From Maribacter sp. 1_MG-2023 (GTDB lineage Bacteria > Bacteroidota > Bacteroidia > Flavobacteriales > Flavobacteriaceae): 64,000 nt of DNA. Under the pieces are notes generated by a model. That model was not told where the DNA came from. It was given only the letters and a program-made list of their open reading frames with translations, and searched no databases. Where the stretch lies: the NCBI RefSeq assembly GCF_030547005.1, contig NZ_JAUOPN010000010.1, forward strand, positions 100,966 through 164,965, given 5' to 3'. How positions within the stretch are numbered: position 1 is the stretch's first letter; the number at the start of each line of letters is the position of its first letter. Position numbers and translations under genes: made by a program. Of the stretch, positions 56,869 through 64,000 are shown one piece after another.

Positions 56869-57441
56869 TTATTTTATTTTTATCAATTGGTATTCTTTAA
56901 AATCAGGCATTTGAATATTGAAATGCTCATAAACCGATTTTGGAATTCCTAAATCAGCCATAAATACTTCTACTCCGTTTGGTAATTTTTCTAAAAGAAT
57001 TTTAGGAGCTGCCAAGGTCATTACTTGGTTCGCTTTAAACCCTGACAATTCACCATCTTTAGAAATACCAACGGGAATATCCAATGATATTCTAAATGCC
57101 GTTGATGCGTTTGCTAATGCAATACTTTTTACAAATGCATCTGACAACGGTAATCTTTGAGAGAATCCTAAATAGGCATCTACCCAAATATCCGTTGTTT
57201 CTGGAATACCTTCTTTAGCTCCAAATAACAACGCTCTTTCTAATTGTGCTTTTGGGAGGTCTTTGGCAATAGGAACTACCAAGTCTAAATTCACTTTAAA
57301 CCCCCAAGCAGCAAGTCTGCGAGCAGCTACTAAACCGCCACCGCCATTGTTTCCATTACCAACGCCAATAGTGATAACAGAGGTCTCAGTTGCCTTTTTG
57401 GCGATTAATCTTGCTAGTTGAAGCCCCGCATTTTCCATCAT
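56869..57441 (-). CDS. NAD(P)H-hydrate epimerase-like (YjeF_N domain), truncated by in-frame stop
   Basis: A 190-residue YjeF N-terminal-domain protein that would epimerise damaged NAD(P)HX. The nucleotide loop reads VGNGNNGGGGLVAARRL (usual family form NNGGDG, so the Asp is lost), and the catalytic Asp region reads WVDAYLGFS. From ATG at 57441 it lacks the first ~28 residues of a normal domain; these are encoded directly upstream in the same frame, but an amber TAG separates the two parts (see 57442-57525). No YjeF_C dehydratase domain follows. It lies between the Rieske-TPP gene and a gene of unknown function. Confidence 0.75.
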   Translation of the reverse strand: MMENAGLQLARLIAKKATETSVITIGVGNGNNGGGGLVAARRLAAWGFKVNLDLVVPIAKDLPKAQLERALLFGAKEGIPETTDIWVDAYLGFSQRLPLSDAFVKSIALANASTAFRISLDIPVGISKDGELSGFKANQVMTLAAPKILLEKLPNGVEVFMADLGIPKSVYEHFNIQMPDFKEYQLIKIK

Positions 57442-57525
57442 CTATTCAATGGACAGGTTGTATTTTTCAACCGCCCAATAATCCATCTCTTTAAAGGCTT
57501 CTAATGAAAGACTGGTTACCTGCAT
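57442..57525 (-). other. upstream in-frame segment of the YjeF_N gene ending in amber stop
   Basis: From ATG at 57525, 27 codons (MQVTSLSLEAFKEMDYWAVE and on) continue the YjeF_N domain start, then TAG at 57444-57442, directly followed in frame by MMENAG, the next conserved segment. Normal family members run through this point without a stop, typically with Gln or a hydrophobic residue. A CAG-to-TAG change is the simplest explanation; a sequencing error is also possible. Confidence 0.7.
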
Positions 57526-57527
57526 AT

Positions 57528-58262
57528 TTACTTTTTATAGGTATTGATAGCTTCCGTGAAAAACTGTACCACTTGTTCTTCATTAATTTTTGTAGCAGGT
57601 AAAACTGCTCCTTTAAATCCGTCGTTTTTCCATTCACCTAATGAAAGAGAATCAAACTTAGAAGTATCTAAACCGTTATGACCTTTGTATCCGCTGATAT
57701 AAAAATAATGCTCCCTTACTACATCATCAGGTATTGCCAGCCCAAGACCCACGGTAATAGTATCCGCTAAATTTGCATATGCTCCAGAATCAAAATGATG
57801 TGGCCAAACTCGAATGCTAGACGCCAAACCCGTTTTGTTAAGTGTTTGTTCTAAACTAGATTGCGCCAAAGTTCTCAAATCTGCAAGCTCTTTTAATTTT
57901 GAGGCATTTAGTTTAAAAGTGAAAGAATTATAAATTGAATATGGTAGCTCGTAATGAAAATCATAGGTATACTTCTTACCCAAAAATGCATCCGCAGAAC
58001 TTGTTAGCCATTTCAACACTTGTTGATGGGTTTTACCATCTAATGGAAAGGAAGCATTGTTCTTAGGTGAAATCCATTCTAATGAAAACGTAGTATAGTT
58101 TAAAGCAAGTACATCTCCGTTTGATGATAATGGGTGTGTTTCTAAACGTTGTTTATCAGTTGACCAACCAAGATTAGTGTGACTATCATCTGCTTTCTTC
58201 TCTACAAAACTTATTCCTGCTGCAGCTAAATATTGTGCCGCTAAATGCATCATTTTTTCCAT
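57528..58262 (-). CDS. protein of unknown function in the Rieske cluster
   Basis: A 244-residue soluble protein with no signal peptide. Mixed alpha/beta composition with aromatic strands, including FHYELPYSIYNSFTFKL and IRVWPHHFDSGAYANL. The WPHHFD segment recalls DUF5996-type proteins, but I do not assert it. It lies 12 bases after the Rieske-glutamate-synthase-like gene and 2 bases before the YjeF_N reading frame, so it is part of the same operon. Confidence 0.7.
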   Translation of the reverse strand: MEKMMHLAAQYLAAAGISFVEKKADDSHTNLGWSTDKQRLETHPLSSNGDVLALNYTTFSLEWISPKNNASFPLDGKTHQQVLKWLTSSADAFLGKKYTYDFHYELPYSIYNSFTFKLNASKLKELADLRTLAQSSLEQTLNKTGLASSIRVWPHHFDSGAYANLADTITVGLGLAIPDDVVREHYFYISGYKGHNGLDTSKFDSLSLGEWKNDGFKGAVLPATKINEEQVVQFFTEAINTYKK

Positions 58263-58274
58263 CTTTATTTTGTT

Positions 58275-59888
58275 TTAGGGGTTAACACCACCATAATTAA
58301 TTCCTGTTAAACGATGCATATCATGATTGAAAGTAGATAGGTCATCAAAATTAAATTTAGAGACATCATCATGACCACAAGCTCTTGCAATAACTTTAAT
58401 AAGGTTATTTGTAGCATCAAAATAGTTATGCAATTGTTTTGCCGAAGAATCTATTATTAATCTACTACGTAACGATTTTTTTTGAGTTGCAATACCAACC
58501 GGACAGTTATTACTACCGCAAGCACGCATACCCAAACAGCCAATAGCCTGTAAAGCCGAGTTTGATACGGCAATAGCATCGGCACCTAACATAAGGGCTT
58601 TACCAAAATCTTCGGCAACTCGTAAACCTCCGGTAATAACCAAGGTGACATCTGAAGCACCAACTTTATCTAAATACTTTCTTGCTCTTGCCAAAGCAGG
58701 TATTGTTGGTACATTGATATTATCTCTTAATATGGTAGGTGCAGAACCTGTTCCGCCTCCTCTACCATCTAAAATGATATAATCGACACCTACATCAAGT
58801 GCAAACTGAATATCTTTTTCTATATGACTGGCAGCAATTTTGAATCCGATCGGAATACCGCCTGTGCGTTGTCTTACTTGAGCAGCGAAGGACTTAAAAT
58901 CATCCACACCGTGAAAATCTGGAAAAGTTGCTGGTGATATTGCCGTCTCCCCTTCTTTTAATCCTCTAACCTCAGCAATTTCTTTACTCACCTTAACACC
59001 TGGTAAATGTCCGCCTGTTCCTGTTTTAGCTCCTTGCCCGCCTTTAAAATGAAAGGCTTGTACCTTATCCAATTTATCCCAGGAAAATCCGAATTTAGCC
59101 GAAGCCAATTCATAAAAATACTTGCTGTTATTTTCTTGCTCATGTGGTAACATGCCGCCTTCTCCTGAGCAAATACCTGTACCTGCTAGTTCTGCTCCTT
59201 TAGACAACGCGATTTTTGCTTCGCGTGATAAAGCACCAAAACTCATATCACTCACAAACAAAGGAATATCTAAATGTAGGGGCTTTTTAGCTTTAGGTCC
59301 TATTACAACTTTGGTTGCCACTGCATCTTCATCTAACAAAGGTCTGCTTGCTAATTGTGCTGGTAAAAACTGAATATCGCTCCATTTAGGTAACGTATTT
59401 CTATCTACTCCCATCGAAGCCGAAGCACCATGGTGACCTAGATTTTTCAATCCGTTTGTTGCCAATTCTTTGATATAGCCGGTGTAGGGTTCCGTTTCTT
59501 CAGGGTGCGTATCTGCATAAGCACCTAAATAAGCGTCTCTATTAAAAGGTTGCGGACTATCTACTAAATAGGCATCTATCTCTTCTTCATCTACAAAAAG
59601 ACTTCCGTCTTCTATTTTAGTAGTGAATTTATGAAGTACCTCTGCATTATTATATTCTGAAACACCGGTATCTATTCTATAATCCCAACCGTGAAGACCA
59701 CAAATAAGATTATGACCATCTATATGCCCGTCAGACATTAAAGCGCCTCTGTGCAAACAACGACCGTAAAGTACTGAAATGTCTTCATCGAACTTTACGA
59801 TTACTAAATCTAAACCATTAACTAAAGCGTGTTCTGGCTTTTTGTTTTCTAATGTGTCTACTTGGGCAATTGCGATTGGTTTTTTCAT
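58275..59888 (-). CDS. Rieske domain fused to a glutamate-synthase-like FMN enzyme
   Basis: A 537-residue protein. Residues 1 to about 110 form a Rieske-type domain with ligands C44, H46, C63 and H66 (RCLHRGA and CGLHGWDY). Residues about 150-537 are the glutamate-synthase central barrel: FMN loop FKGGQGAKTGTGG, GRGGGTGSAP, and the [3Fe-4S] cluster motif CLGMRACGSNNCPVGIATQ with Cys spacing x5 and x4. There is no glutaminase domain and no GltD subunit nearby, so it is not a normal glutamate synthase. It is the first gene of the cluster with the Rieske-TPP enzyme. Confidence 0.9.
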   Translation of the reverse strand: MKKPIAIAQVDTLENKKPEHALVNGLDLVIVKFDEDISVLYGRCLHRGALMSDGHIDGHNLICGLHGWDYRIDTGVSEYNNAEVLHKFTTKIEDGSLFVDEEEIDAYLVDSPQPFNRDAYLGAYADTHPEETEPYTGYIKELATNGLKNLGHHGASASMGVDRNTLPKWSDIQFLPAQLASRPLLDEDAVATKVVIGPKAKKPLHLDIPLFVSDMSFGALSREAKIALSKGAELAGTGICSGEGGMLPHEQENNSKYFYELASAKFGFSWDKLDKVQAFHFKGGQGAKTGTGGHLPGVKVSKEIAEVRGLKEGETAISPATFPDFHGVDDFKSFAAQVRQRTGGIPIGFKIAASHIEKDIQFALDVGVDYIILDGRGGGTGSAPTILRDNINVPTIPALARARKYLDKVGASDVTLVITGGLRVAEDFGKALMLGADAIAVSNSALQAIGCLGMRACGSNNCPVGIATQKKSLRSRLIIDSSAKQLHNYFDATNNLIKVIARACGHDDVSKFNFDDLSTFNHDMHRLTGINYGGVNP

Positions 59889-60128
59889 GGGAGATTGGTT
59901 TATGATTATTTAAGTCAAAAACATTGTTTTGCACAACTATAATAACAAGAAGCTATGTCATAAATGAAATGACTTAATTGTCAAATATTTGTCGTGAATA
60001 GTAATGATTTCTTTCAAGCTACCAAGATTTATGAGAAAATCAAAATAAGATGATTTATACAAAACAGTCTAAATGCCTTCAAAAACCGTAATTTTACATC
60101 CCAATTATCTAAAAAATAAAAAGAATAT

Positions 60129-60605
60129 ATGAAGAATGATCACGAGTTTTTTATGCGTAGAGCTATTGAAATGGCTGTAAAAGGAATGAACTCAAATGCT
60201 GGGGGACCATTTGGTGCCGTAGTTGTCAAAGACGGAGAAATTATTGCCGAAGGCCATAACAAGGTAACTTCAACAAACGACCCTACGGCTCATGCAGAAA
60301 TGGTAGTCATTAGAGATGCCTGTAAAAAATTGAATGATTTTCAGCTTACTGATTGTATTATCTACACCTCTTGTGAGCCATGCCCTATGTGCTTTGGCGC
60401 TATTTATTGGGCTAGACCTAAAGCTGTATATTACGGTTGCGATAAAGCAGATGCAAAGGCGATTGATTTTGATGACCAATTTATTTACGATGAATTAGAA
60501 GTTGGTATGCATGACAGACAAATTCACTTTAAACAAATGCTACAAGAAGAAGCTGTAGAAGTTTTTAATAACTGGGCTTCTAAAAATGATAAAACGAGGT
60601 ATTAG
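60129..60605 (+). CDS. guaD: guanine deaminase (cytidine-deaminase superfamily)
   Basis: A 158-residue zinc deaminase converting guanine to xanthine. The zinc site is H55 and E57 (HAEMVV) with C85 and C88 (CEPCPMC). The sequence is close to Bacillus subtilis GuaD over its whole length, including GGPFGAVVVKDGEIIAEG and AIYWARPKAVYYG. Monocistronic with a strong terminator downstream. Confidence 0.9.
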   Translation: MKNDHEFFMRRAIEMAVKGMNSNAGGPFGAVVVKDGEIIAEGHNKVTSTNDPTAHAEMVVIRDACKKLNDFQLTDCIIYTSCEPCPMCFGAIYWARPKAVYYGCDKADAKAIDFDDQFIYDELEVGMHDRQIHFKQMLQEEAVEVFNNWASKNDKTRY

Positions 60606-60635
60606 ATAAATTATAGATTATTATGTGTCTATTTT

Positions 60636-60680
60636 AAAAAAGAGAGAAAAACAATGTTCGTTTTTCTCTCTTTTTTTTGC
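60636..60680 (+). terminator. terminator of guaD
   Basis: An inverted repeat of 16 bp (AAAAAGAGAGAAAAAC at 60636-60651 with GTTTTTCTCTCTTTTT at 60660-60675), followed by more T. It can act on both strands, also ending the acyl-CoA ligase transcript. Confidence 0.9.
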
Positions 60681-60754
60681 TTCTAGCTACATGTCAACCA
60701 AAAGGTATTAACCATAAACTTTATTTCAACATTTAGAACAAAGTTTATAGCACA

Positions 60755-62575
60755 CTATTCTGAATAAATTTCAGCTATTTCTTTTTGAAACTTTTCTCTA
60801 ATAACTCTACGCTTTAATTTTAGTGTAGGCGTTAACTCTGCAGCTGAACCATTTTCATGAACTGGTAGCCATGGAGTCGAAATAAGCTTAAACTTCTTTA
60901 TTTGCTCTACGTGACTAAACTCCGGATTATATTTGTTAATTATTTTTTGATACTTTTTTATTACTTTTTTATGTTGAATAATTTCTTCTAAACTGGTCCA
61001 AGAAATATCCTTTTTACCGCAATAGTTTCTAAGTGCCTCTTCAGCAGGTACAATTAATGCCGAAACGAATTTTTGCTTATCACCAATTACCATCATTTGC
61101 TCTACCAAAAACTCTTCTCGCAATCTGTTTTCTATAGGAGCCGGAGCAACATATTTACCACCAGAAGTTTTTAATAACTCTTTTTTTCTATCCGTAATCT
61201 TTAGATATTCACGACCTGTAGGACCTTTTACCAACTTACCAATATCACCCGTTCGAAACCATCGTTTATTGTCTATTTCACAAAAAACCTCTGCATTAAC
61301 TTCTGGCTTTTTATAGTAACCCAACATTACATTTGGTCCGTGAGCTAAAATTTCACCTTCACCTTCTTGATAATCTCCACTTTCTGTATCGATCAATATG
61401 TAAACTCCGTCTATAATTGGTCCTGCTGTACCTAACATTACCCCATCAATTTCCATAGTATTTACAGTCAACGTTGGCGATGTTTCGGTTAGTCCATAAC
61501 CTTCACGAATCGGGATTCCCGCTGCGCAGAAAACTCGCATAATTTTTACAGGACAGGGAGCTGCACCAGTAACAATTGCATTTATATTACCGCCCATAGC
61601 TTCTCGCCATTTGCTAAAAATAAGCTTGTCGGCAATTTTCCATTTAATTTTTTTTACAAAAGATAATTTTTGATTTGGCTCCCATTCATCAGTTAATGCC
61701 AATGCCCAAAAAAACAGTTTTTTCTTTGTTCCCTCAAGCGATAATCCTTTGTTATAAATGGCTTCATATATTTTTTCAAGCAATCTAGGTACCGTTGCAA
61801 AAGTGACTGGTTTTACAAATGCCAAATCACCTTCTGGGCCACTTAAATTATCGGTTCCTGCAAAAAATACATTCGTACTTTTTAGAATGTAGACGAACAG
61901 AACGGCTCTTTCAAAAATATGACAGATCGGTAAAAAACTTAATACCTGATCTCCTGTTTTTGCCGCCATATGGGGCTCTGTTTCCCTTACCACATGCATG
62001 ATATTGTTATGTGTCAGCATTACCCCTTTTGGGTTTCCTGTGGTACCCGAAGTATAAATAATAGTGGCTAAATCTTGCCCTTCTATACCTTTTTTTATTT
62101 CCGAAATTCTATCGGTATGTTTTGAATCAAAAATAATTTTCCAAAATGTTCCTTTTGAATGTTCATCAAAAGTAAAAATATGTTTTAAGCTGTTTACCTT
62201 ATTTTGGGTTTCTGTTAATTTATCAAATAAATCGCCAGTTCCACAAAACGCTGCTTTTACTTCTGACTCATTTAATATGTACTCATACTCACCTACGCTA
62301 ATAGTTGGGTATAAAGGAACGCTTACCATACCTGCAAGCTGTATAGCAAAATCCATGATTACAAACTCAGGTCTGTTTTTGTACACCACAATACCGACCT
62401 TATCACCTGGCTGTAAACCTAAACTTAACAAACCCGAAGCGGCTTGCTCAGCTGCCTCAACTACCGCCTGCGAACTATATGATTGCCAATTTCCTTTTAA
62501 ATCTCGACCACTTAACGATTTCTCAAGTGGATGATTTTCTAGTTGATGGTACAGAAGATCGAACAGTCTAGTCAT
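60755..62575 (-). CDS. long-chain fatty acid-CoA ligase (AMP-binding enzyme)
   Basis: A 606-residue adenylate-forming enzyme activating fatty acids to acyl-CoA. The AMP-binding signature TIIYTSGTTGNPKGVMLTH lies near residue 172, the GYGLTETSP motif at about 361 and the catalytic Lys region near the C-terminus (ELLKTSGGKYVAP). The length fits bacterial FadD/FAA-type enzymes. It is downstream of a MaoC and an SDR gene on the same strand. Confidence 0.93.
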   Translation of the reverse strand: MTRLFDLLYHQLENHPLEKSLSGRDLKGNWQSYSSQAVVEAAEQAASGLLSLGLQPGDKVGIVVYKNRPEFVIMDFAIQLAGMVSVPLYPTISVGEYEYILNESEVKAAFCGTGDLFDKLTETQNKVNSLKHIFTFDEHSKGTFWKIIFDSKHTDRISEIKKGIEGQDLATIIYTSGTTGNPKGVMLTHNNIMHVVRETEPHMAAKTGDQVLSFLPICHIFERAVLFVYILKSTNVFFAGTDNLSGPEGDLAFVKPVTFATVPRLLEKIYEAIYNKGLSLEGTKKKLFFWALALTDEWEPNQKLSFVKKIKWKIADKLIFSKWREAMGGNINAIVTGAAPCPVKIMRVFCAAGIPIREGYGLTETSPTLTVNTMEIDGVMLGTAGPIIDGVYILIDTESGDYQEGEGEILAHGPNVMLGYYKKPEVNAEVFCEIDNKRWFRTGDIGKLVKGPTGREYLKITDRKKELLKTSGGKYVAPAPIENRLREEFLVEQMMVIGDKQKFVSALIVPAEEALRNYCGKKDISWTSLEEIIQHKKVIKKYQKIINKYNPEFSHVEQIKKFKLISTPWLPVHENGSAAELTPTLKLKRRVIREKFQKEIAEIYSE

Positions 62576-62648
62576 TGTTTGTTATTTTGTTTAAGTTAAT
62601 CATTTAATAATTACAAAAGGTATCTCTTGAGAAACCCATTGTAAAAGG

Positions 62649-63113
62649 TTATTCGAACATTAGGCTCAAAAACTCAGCAACACATGCCGGTTTTTCTGAG
62701 CCTTCTATATCTATTGTACAGTTCCATGTCACCTTTAACCCAGTGTCGCCATAAGTTTCGATATTTGAAATACTTCCCACTAATCGAAGTCGGCTATCTA
62801 CTAATACCGGACTAGGAAAACGGACTTTATTCAAGCCATAGTTTACGCCCATTTGTGCCGATTTTACATGAATTGAGCCTTCTAACATTTTTGAAAGTAA
62901 TGATACCGACATAAAACCATGAGCTACCGGTTTTTTGAAGGGTGAATGTTTTTTTGCTTTTTCAACGTCTACATGAATCCATTGAAAATCTCCCGTGGCT
63001 TTAGCAAAATCATTGATCATGTCTTGGGTAACAGTCATCCAATCGCCATCTGGAAGCTGTTTCCCTTCTACCTTTTTAAATTCTTCAAAATTTTCGATTT
63101 CTAACTTTGCCAT
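62649..63113 (-). CDS. MaoC-family (R)-enoyl-CoA/ACP hydratase
   Basis: A 154-residue hot-dog-fold hydratase. The MaoC catalytic Asp/His pattern is present in NDFAKATGDFQWIHVD and the following KKPVAHGFMSVSLLSKML segment. It hydrates enoyl-CoA in fatty-acid or polyhydroxyalkanoate-type metabolism. The SDR gene's stop is 4 bases upstream, and the acyl-CoA ligase follows 73 bases downstream, forming a fatty-acid module. Confidence 0.92.
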   Translation of the reverse strand: MAKLEIENFEEFKKVEGKQLPDGDWMTVTQDMINDFAKATGDFQWIHVDVEKAKKHSPFKKPVAHGFMSVSLLSKMLEGSIHVKSAQMGVNYGLNKVRFPSPVLVDSRLRLVGSISNIETYGDTGLKVTWNCTIDIEGSEKPACVAEFLSLMFE

Positions 63114-63117
63114 AATT

Positions 63118-63855
63118 TTATCTTGAAGTTCCGCCGTCGATTGTTAAACAAATACCCGAAACAAAACGCGCTTCATCTGATGCCAAATACAAATAACCAT
63201 AGGCAATATCAATAGGTTGCGCTACTGTTTTTAAAGGGATACTAGCCTCTATTGCTGCGAAATGCTCTTTCGGAATCTTATCTACCATATTAGTCATTGT
63301 AAAACCTGGTGCAATAGCATTGGCTGTTATACCGTATTTACCAAGTTCCATAGTCCATGTTTTTGCCATGGCAATAACGCCGGCCTTAGTAGCCGCATAA
63401 TTTGTTTGTCCAAAATTACCTCGTAAGCCTACATTTGAAGCAGCACTAACAATTCTTCCATATTTGTTCGCTTTCATATACACAGCTGCTGCCTGTGTAC
63501 ATAAAAAGACTCCTTTTAAGTTCACCTCAACAACAGAATCAAATTCTGCTTCGCTCATTTTTTCAAGGGTTCTATCTCTGGTGATTCCCGCATTATTTAT
63601 TAAAATATCTAGCTTACCATGTTTCTCATTTATCGATGCGAACAAGGTTTCTATCGCAGCTTTATCTGTTACGGAAACGGAATGAAATTCTGCTTTTCCT
63701 CCATTCGTATTGATTCCGTCGGCAACTTCTTGACCTTCTGGTAAAAGATCTACTATGATTACCGTTGCGCCTTCTTTAGCAAATAATTCGGAAATAGCTT
63801 GACCTATTCCTCTCGATCCACCAGTTACTACTGCTACTTTATTTTCTAATCTCAT
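63118..63855 (-). CDS. SDR-family 3-oxoacyl-ACP/CoA reductase (FabG-like)
   Basis: A 245-residue classical short-chain dehydrogenase with TGGSRGIGQA (residues 11-20), NNAGITRDRTL, the catalytic SAAS and YAATKAG (Tyr and Lys) motifs, and a C-terminal ISGICLTIDGG-like close. Cofactor preference looks NADP- or NAD-neutral by eye. It begins the operon with MaoC and the acyl-CoA ligase. A heptamer repeat tract lies just upstream of its ATG. Confidence 0.93.
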   Translation of the reverse strand: MRLENKVAVVTGGSRGIGQAISELFAKEGATVIIVDLLPEGQEVADGINTNGGKAEFHSVSVTDKAAIETLFASINEKHGKLDILINNAGITRDRTLEKMSEAEFDSVVEVNLKGVFLCTQAAAVYMKANKYGRIVSAASNVGLRGNFGQTNYAATKAGVIAMAKTWTMELGKYGITANAIAPGFTMTNMVDKIPKEHFAAIEASIPLKTVAQPIDIAYGYLYLASDEARFVSGICLTIDGGTSR

Positions 63856-63874
63856 TTTATTTTTAGTTTTAGTT

Positions 63875-63960
63875 GTTGGTTACTTCGGCTTCGCTCAGCA
63901 CAGGTGTTGGTTGTTGGTTGTTGGTTGTTGGTTGTTGGTTGTTGGTTGTTGGTTGTTGTT
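63875..63960. repeat. heptanucleotide tandem repeat GTTGGTT, interrupted by a CTTCGG..CTCAG element
   Basis: Seven consecutive GTTGGTT units occupy 63906-63954, with a partial eighth to 63960. One further unit lies at 63875-63881, separated from the rest by a 24-base insertion (63882-63905) of the ACTTCGGCTTCGCTCAGCAC type. The tract lies within 20-105 bases upstream of the SDR gene. Confidence 0.93.
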
Positions 63961-64000
63961 AGTATATTATTGATATTAGTTAGATAATTTTAGAATATAA

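Noticed and set aside
58275..59888. Glutamate synthase (gltB) proper
   Set aside because: Lacks the glutaminase domain and has a Rieske domain instead; no gltD is present.
63906..63954. Possible CRISPR array or phage att repeat
   Set aside because: Units are only seven bases with no spacers; it is a simple tandem repeat.

Overview
The window reads as a chromosomal segment of a marine or soil flavobacterium (Bacteroidota, Flavobacteriaceae-like). Base composition is AT-rich. Lipoproteins carry short lipoboxes. A PorP/SprF-type outer-membrane protein of the type IX secretion/gliding family is present, as are NrfHA, quinone-linked malate oxidation, a ribonucleotide reductase whose ATP-cone sits on NrdB, and a CzcA-TolC fusion, all typical of that group. 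There are no phage genes, transposases, integrases or CRISPR arrays. Genus-level assignment is not possible from the sequence alone.

Layout. (1) 1-6.9 kb: start of a nitrite-ammonification operon (nrfHA, minus), a small membrane protein and a tandem UspA protein (minus); then a plus-strand run of a helical protein, a second UspA, a small protein, an ABC1/UbiB-type kinase and an MgtC/DUF4010 membrane protein. This looks like a respiration/stress block. (2) 7.0-22.2 kb: a carbohydrate island without SusC/SusD genes: GH5 endoglucanase-like lipoprotein, tRNA-Pro with repeats, acetyl-esterase-like hydrolase, VanX-like dipeptidase, GH130-like lipoprotein, a GMC dehydrogenase with its Tat-type small subunit and a secreted sugar isomerase-like TIM barrel, a sialate/xylan O-acetylesterase-like protein, a Tat-exported Gfo/Idh/MocA oxidoreductase, a LacI regulator and xylBA. 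(3) 22.4-27.1 kb: an atypical LuxR-type response regulator and a PorP/SprF plus PD40-repeat pair. (4) 27.4-35.8 kb: PA2169-family protein, a two-gene molybdenum hydroxylase, malate:quinone oxidoreductase, and a DUF3570/DUF4266/ApbE/thioredoxin cluster. (5) 35.8-41.8 kb: heavy-metal RND efflux with the outer-membrane channel fused to the pump. (6) 41.9-48.3 kb: L,D-transpeptidase, LOG-family protein, pta-ackA, and a YtxH/holin-like/small-protein trio. (7) 48.5-54.9 kb: nrdBA, a decayed gene, an orphan Pycsar-effector-like membrane protein and a CPA1 antiporter. (8) 54.9-59.9 kb: an unusual cluster in which a TPP enzyme and a glutamate-synthase-like flavoenzyme each carry an N-terminal Rieske domain, separated by a NAD(P)HX-epimerase-like gene with an in-frame amber codon and an unknown gene. 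(9) 60.1-64 kb: guanine deaminase and a fatty-acid module (acyl-CoA ligase, MaoC, SDR), ending in a heptamer repeat.

How the parts fit: the island at 7-22 kb can release, deacetylate and oxidise hemicellulose sugars outside the cytoplasm and feed xylose through XylA/XylB. Pta-AckA, Mqo and NrfHA serve central and low-oxygen energy metabolism. The best candidates for something undescribed are the double-Rieske cluster (54.9-59.9 kb), the ApbE/DUF4266/DUF3570/thioredoxin cluster (32.8-35.8 kb) and the putative periplasmic keto-sugar genes (11.9-18.2 kb). All functional calls rest on motifs read by eye; no database search was run.
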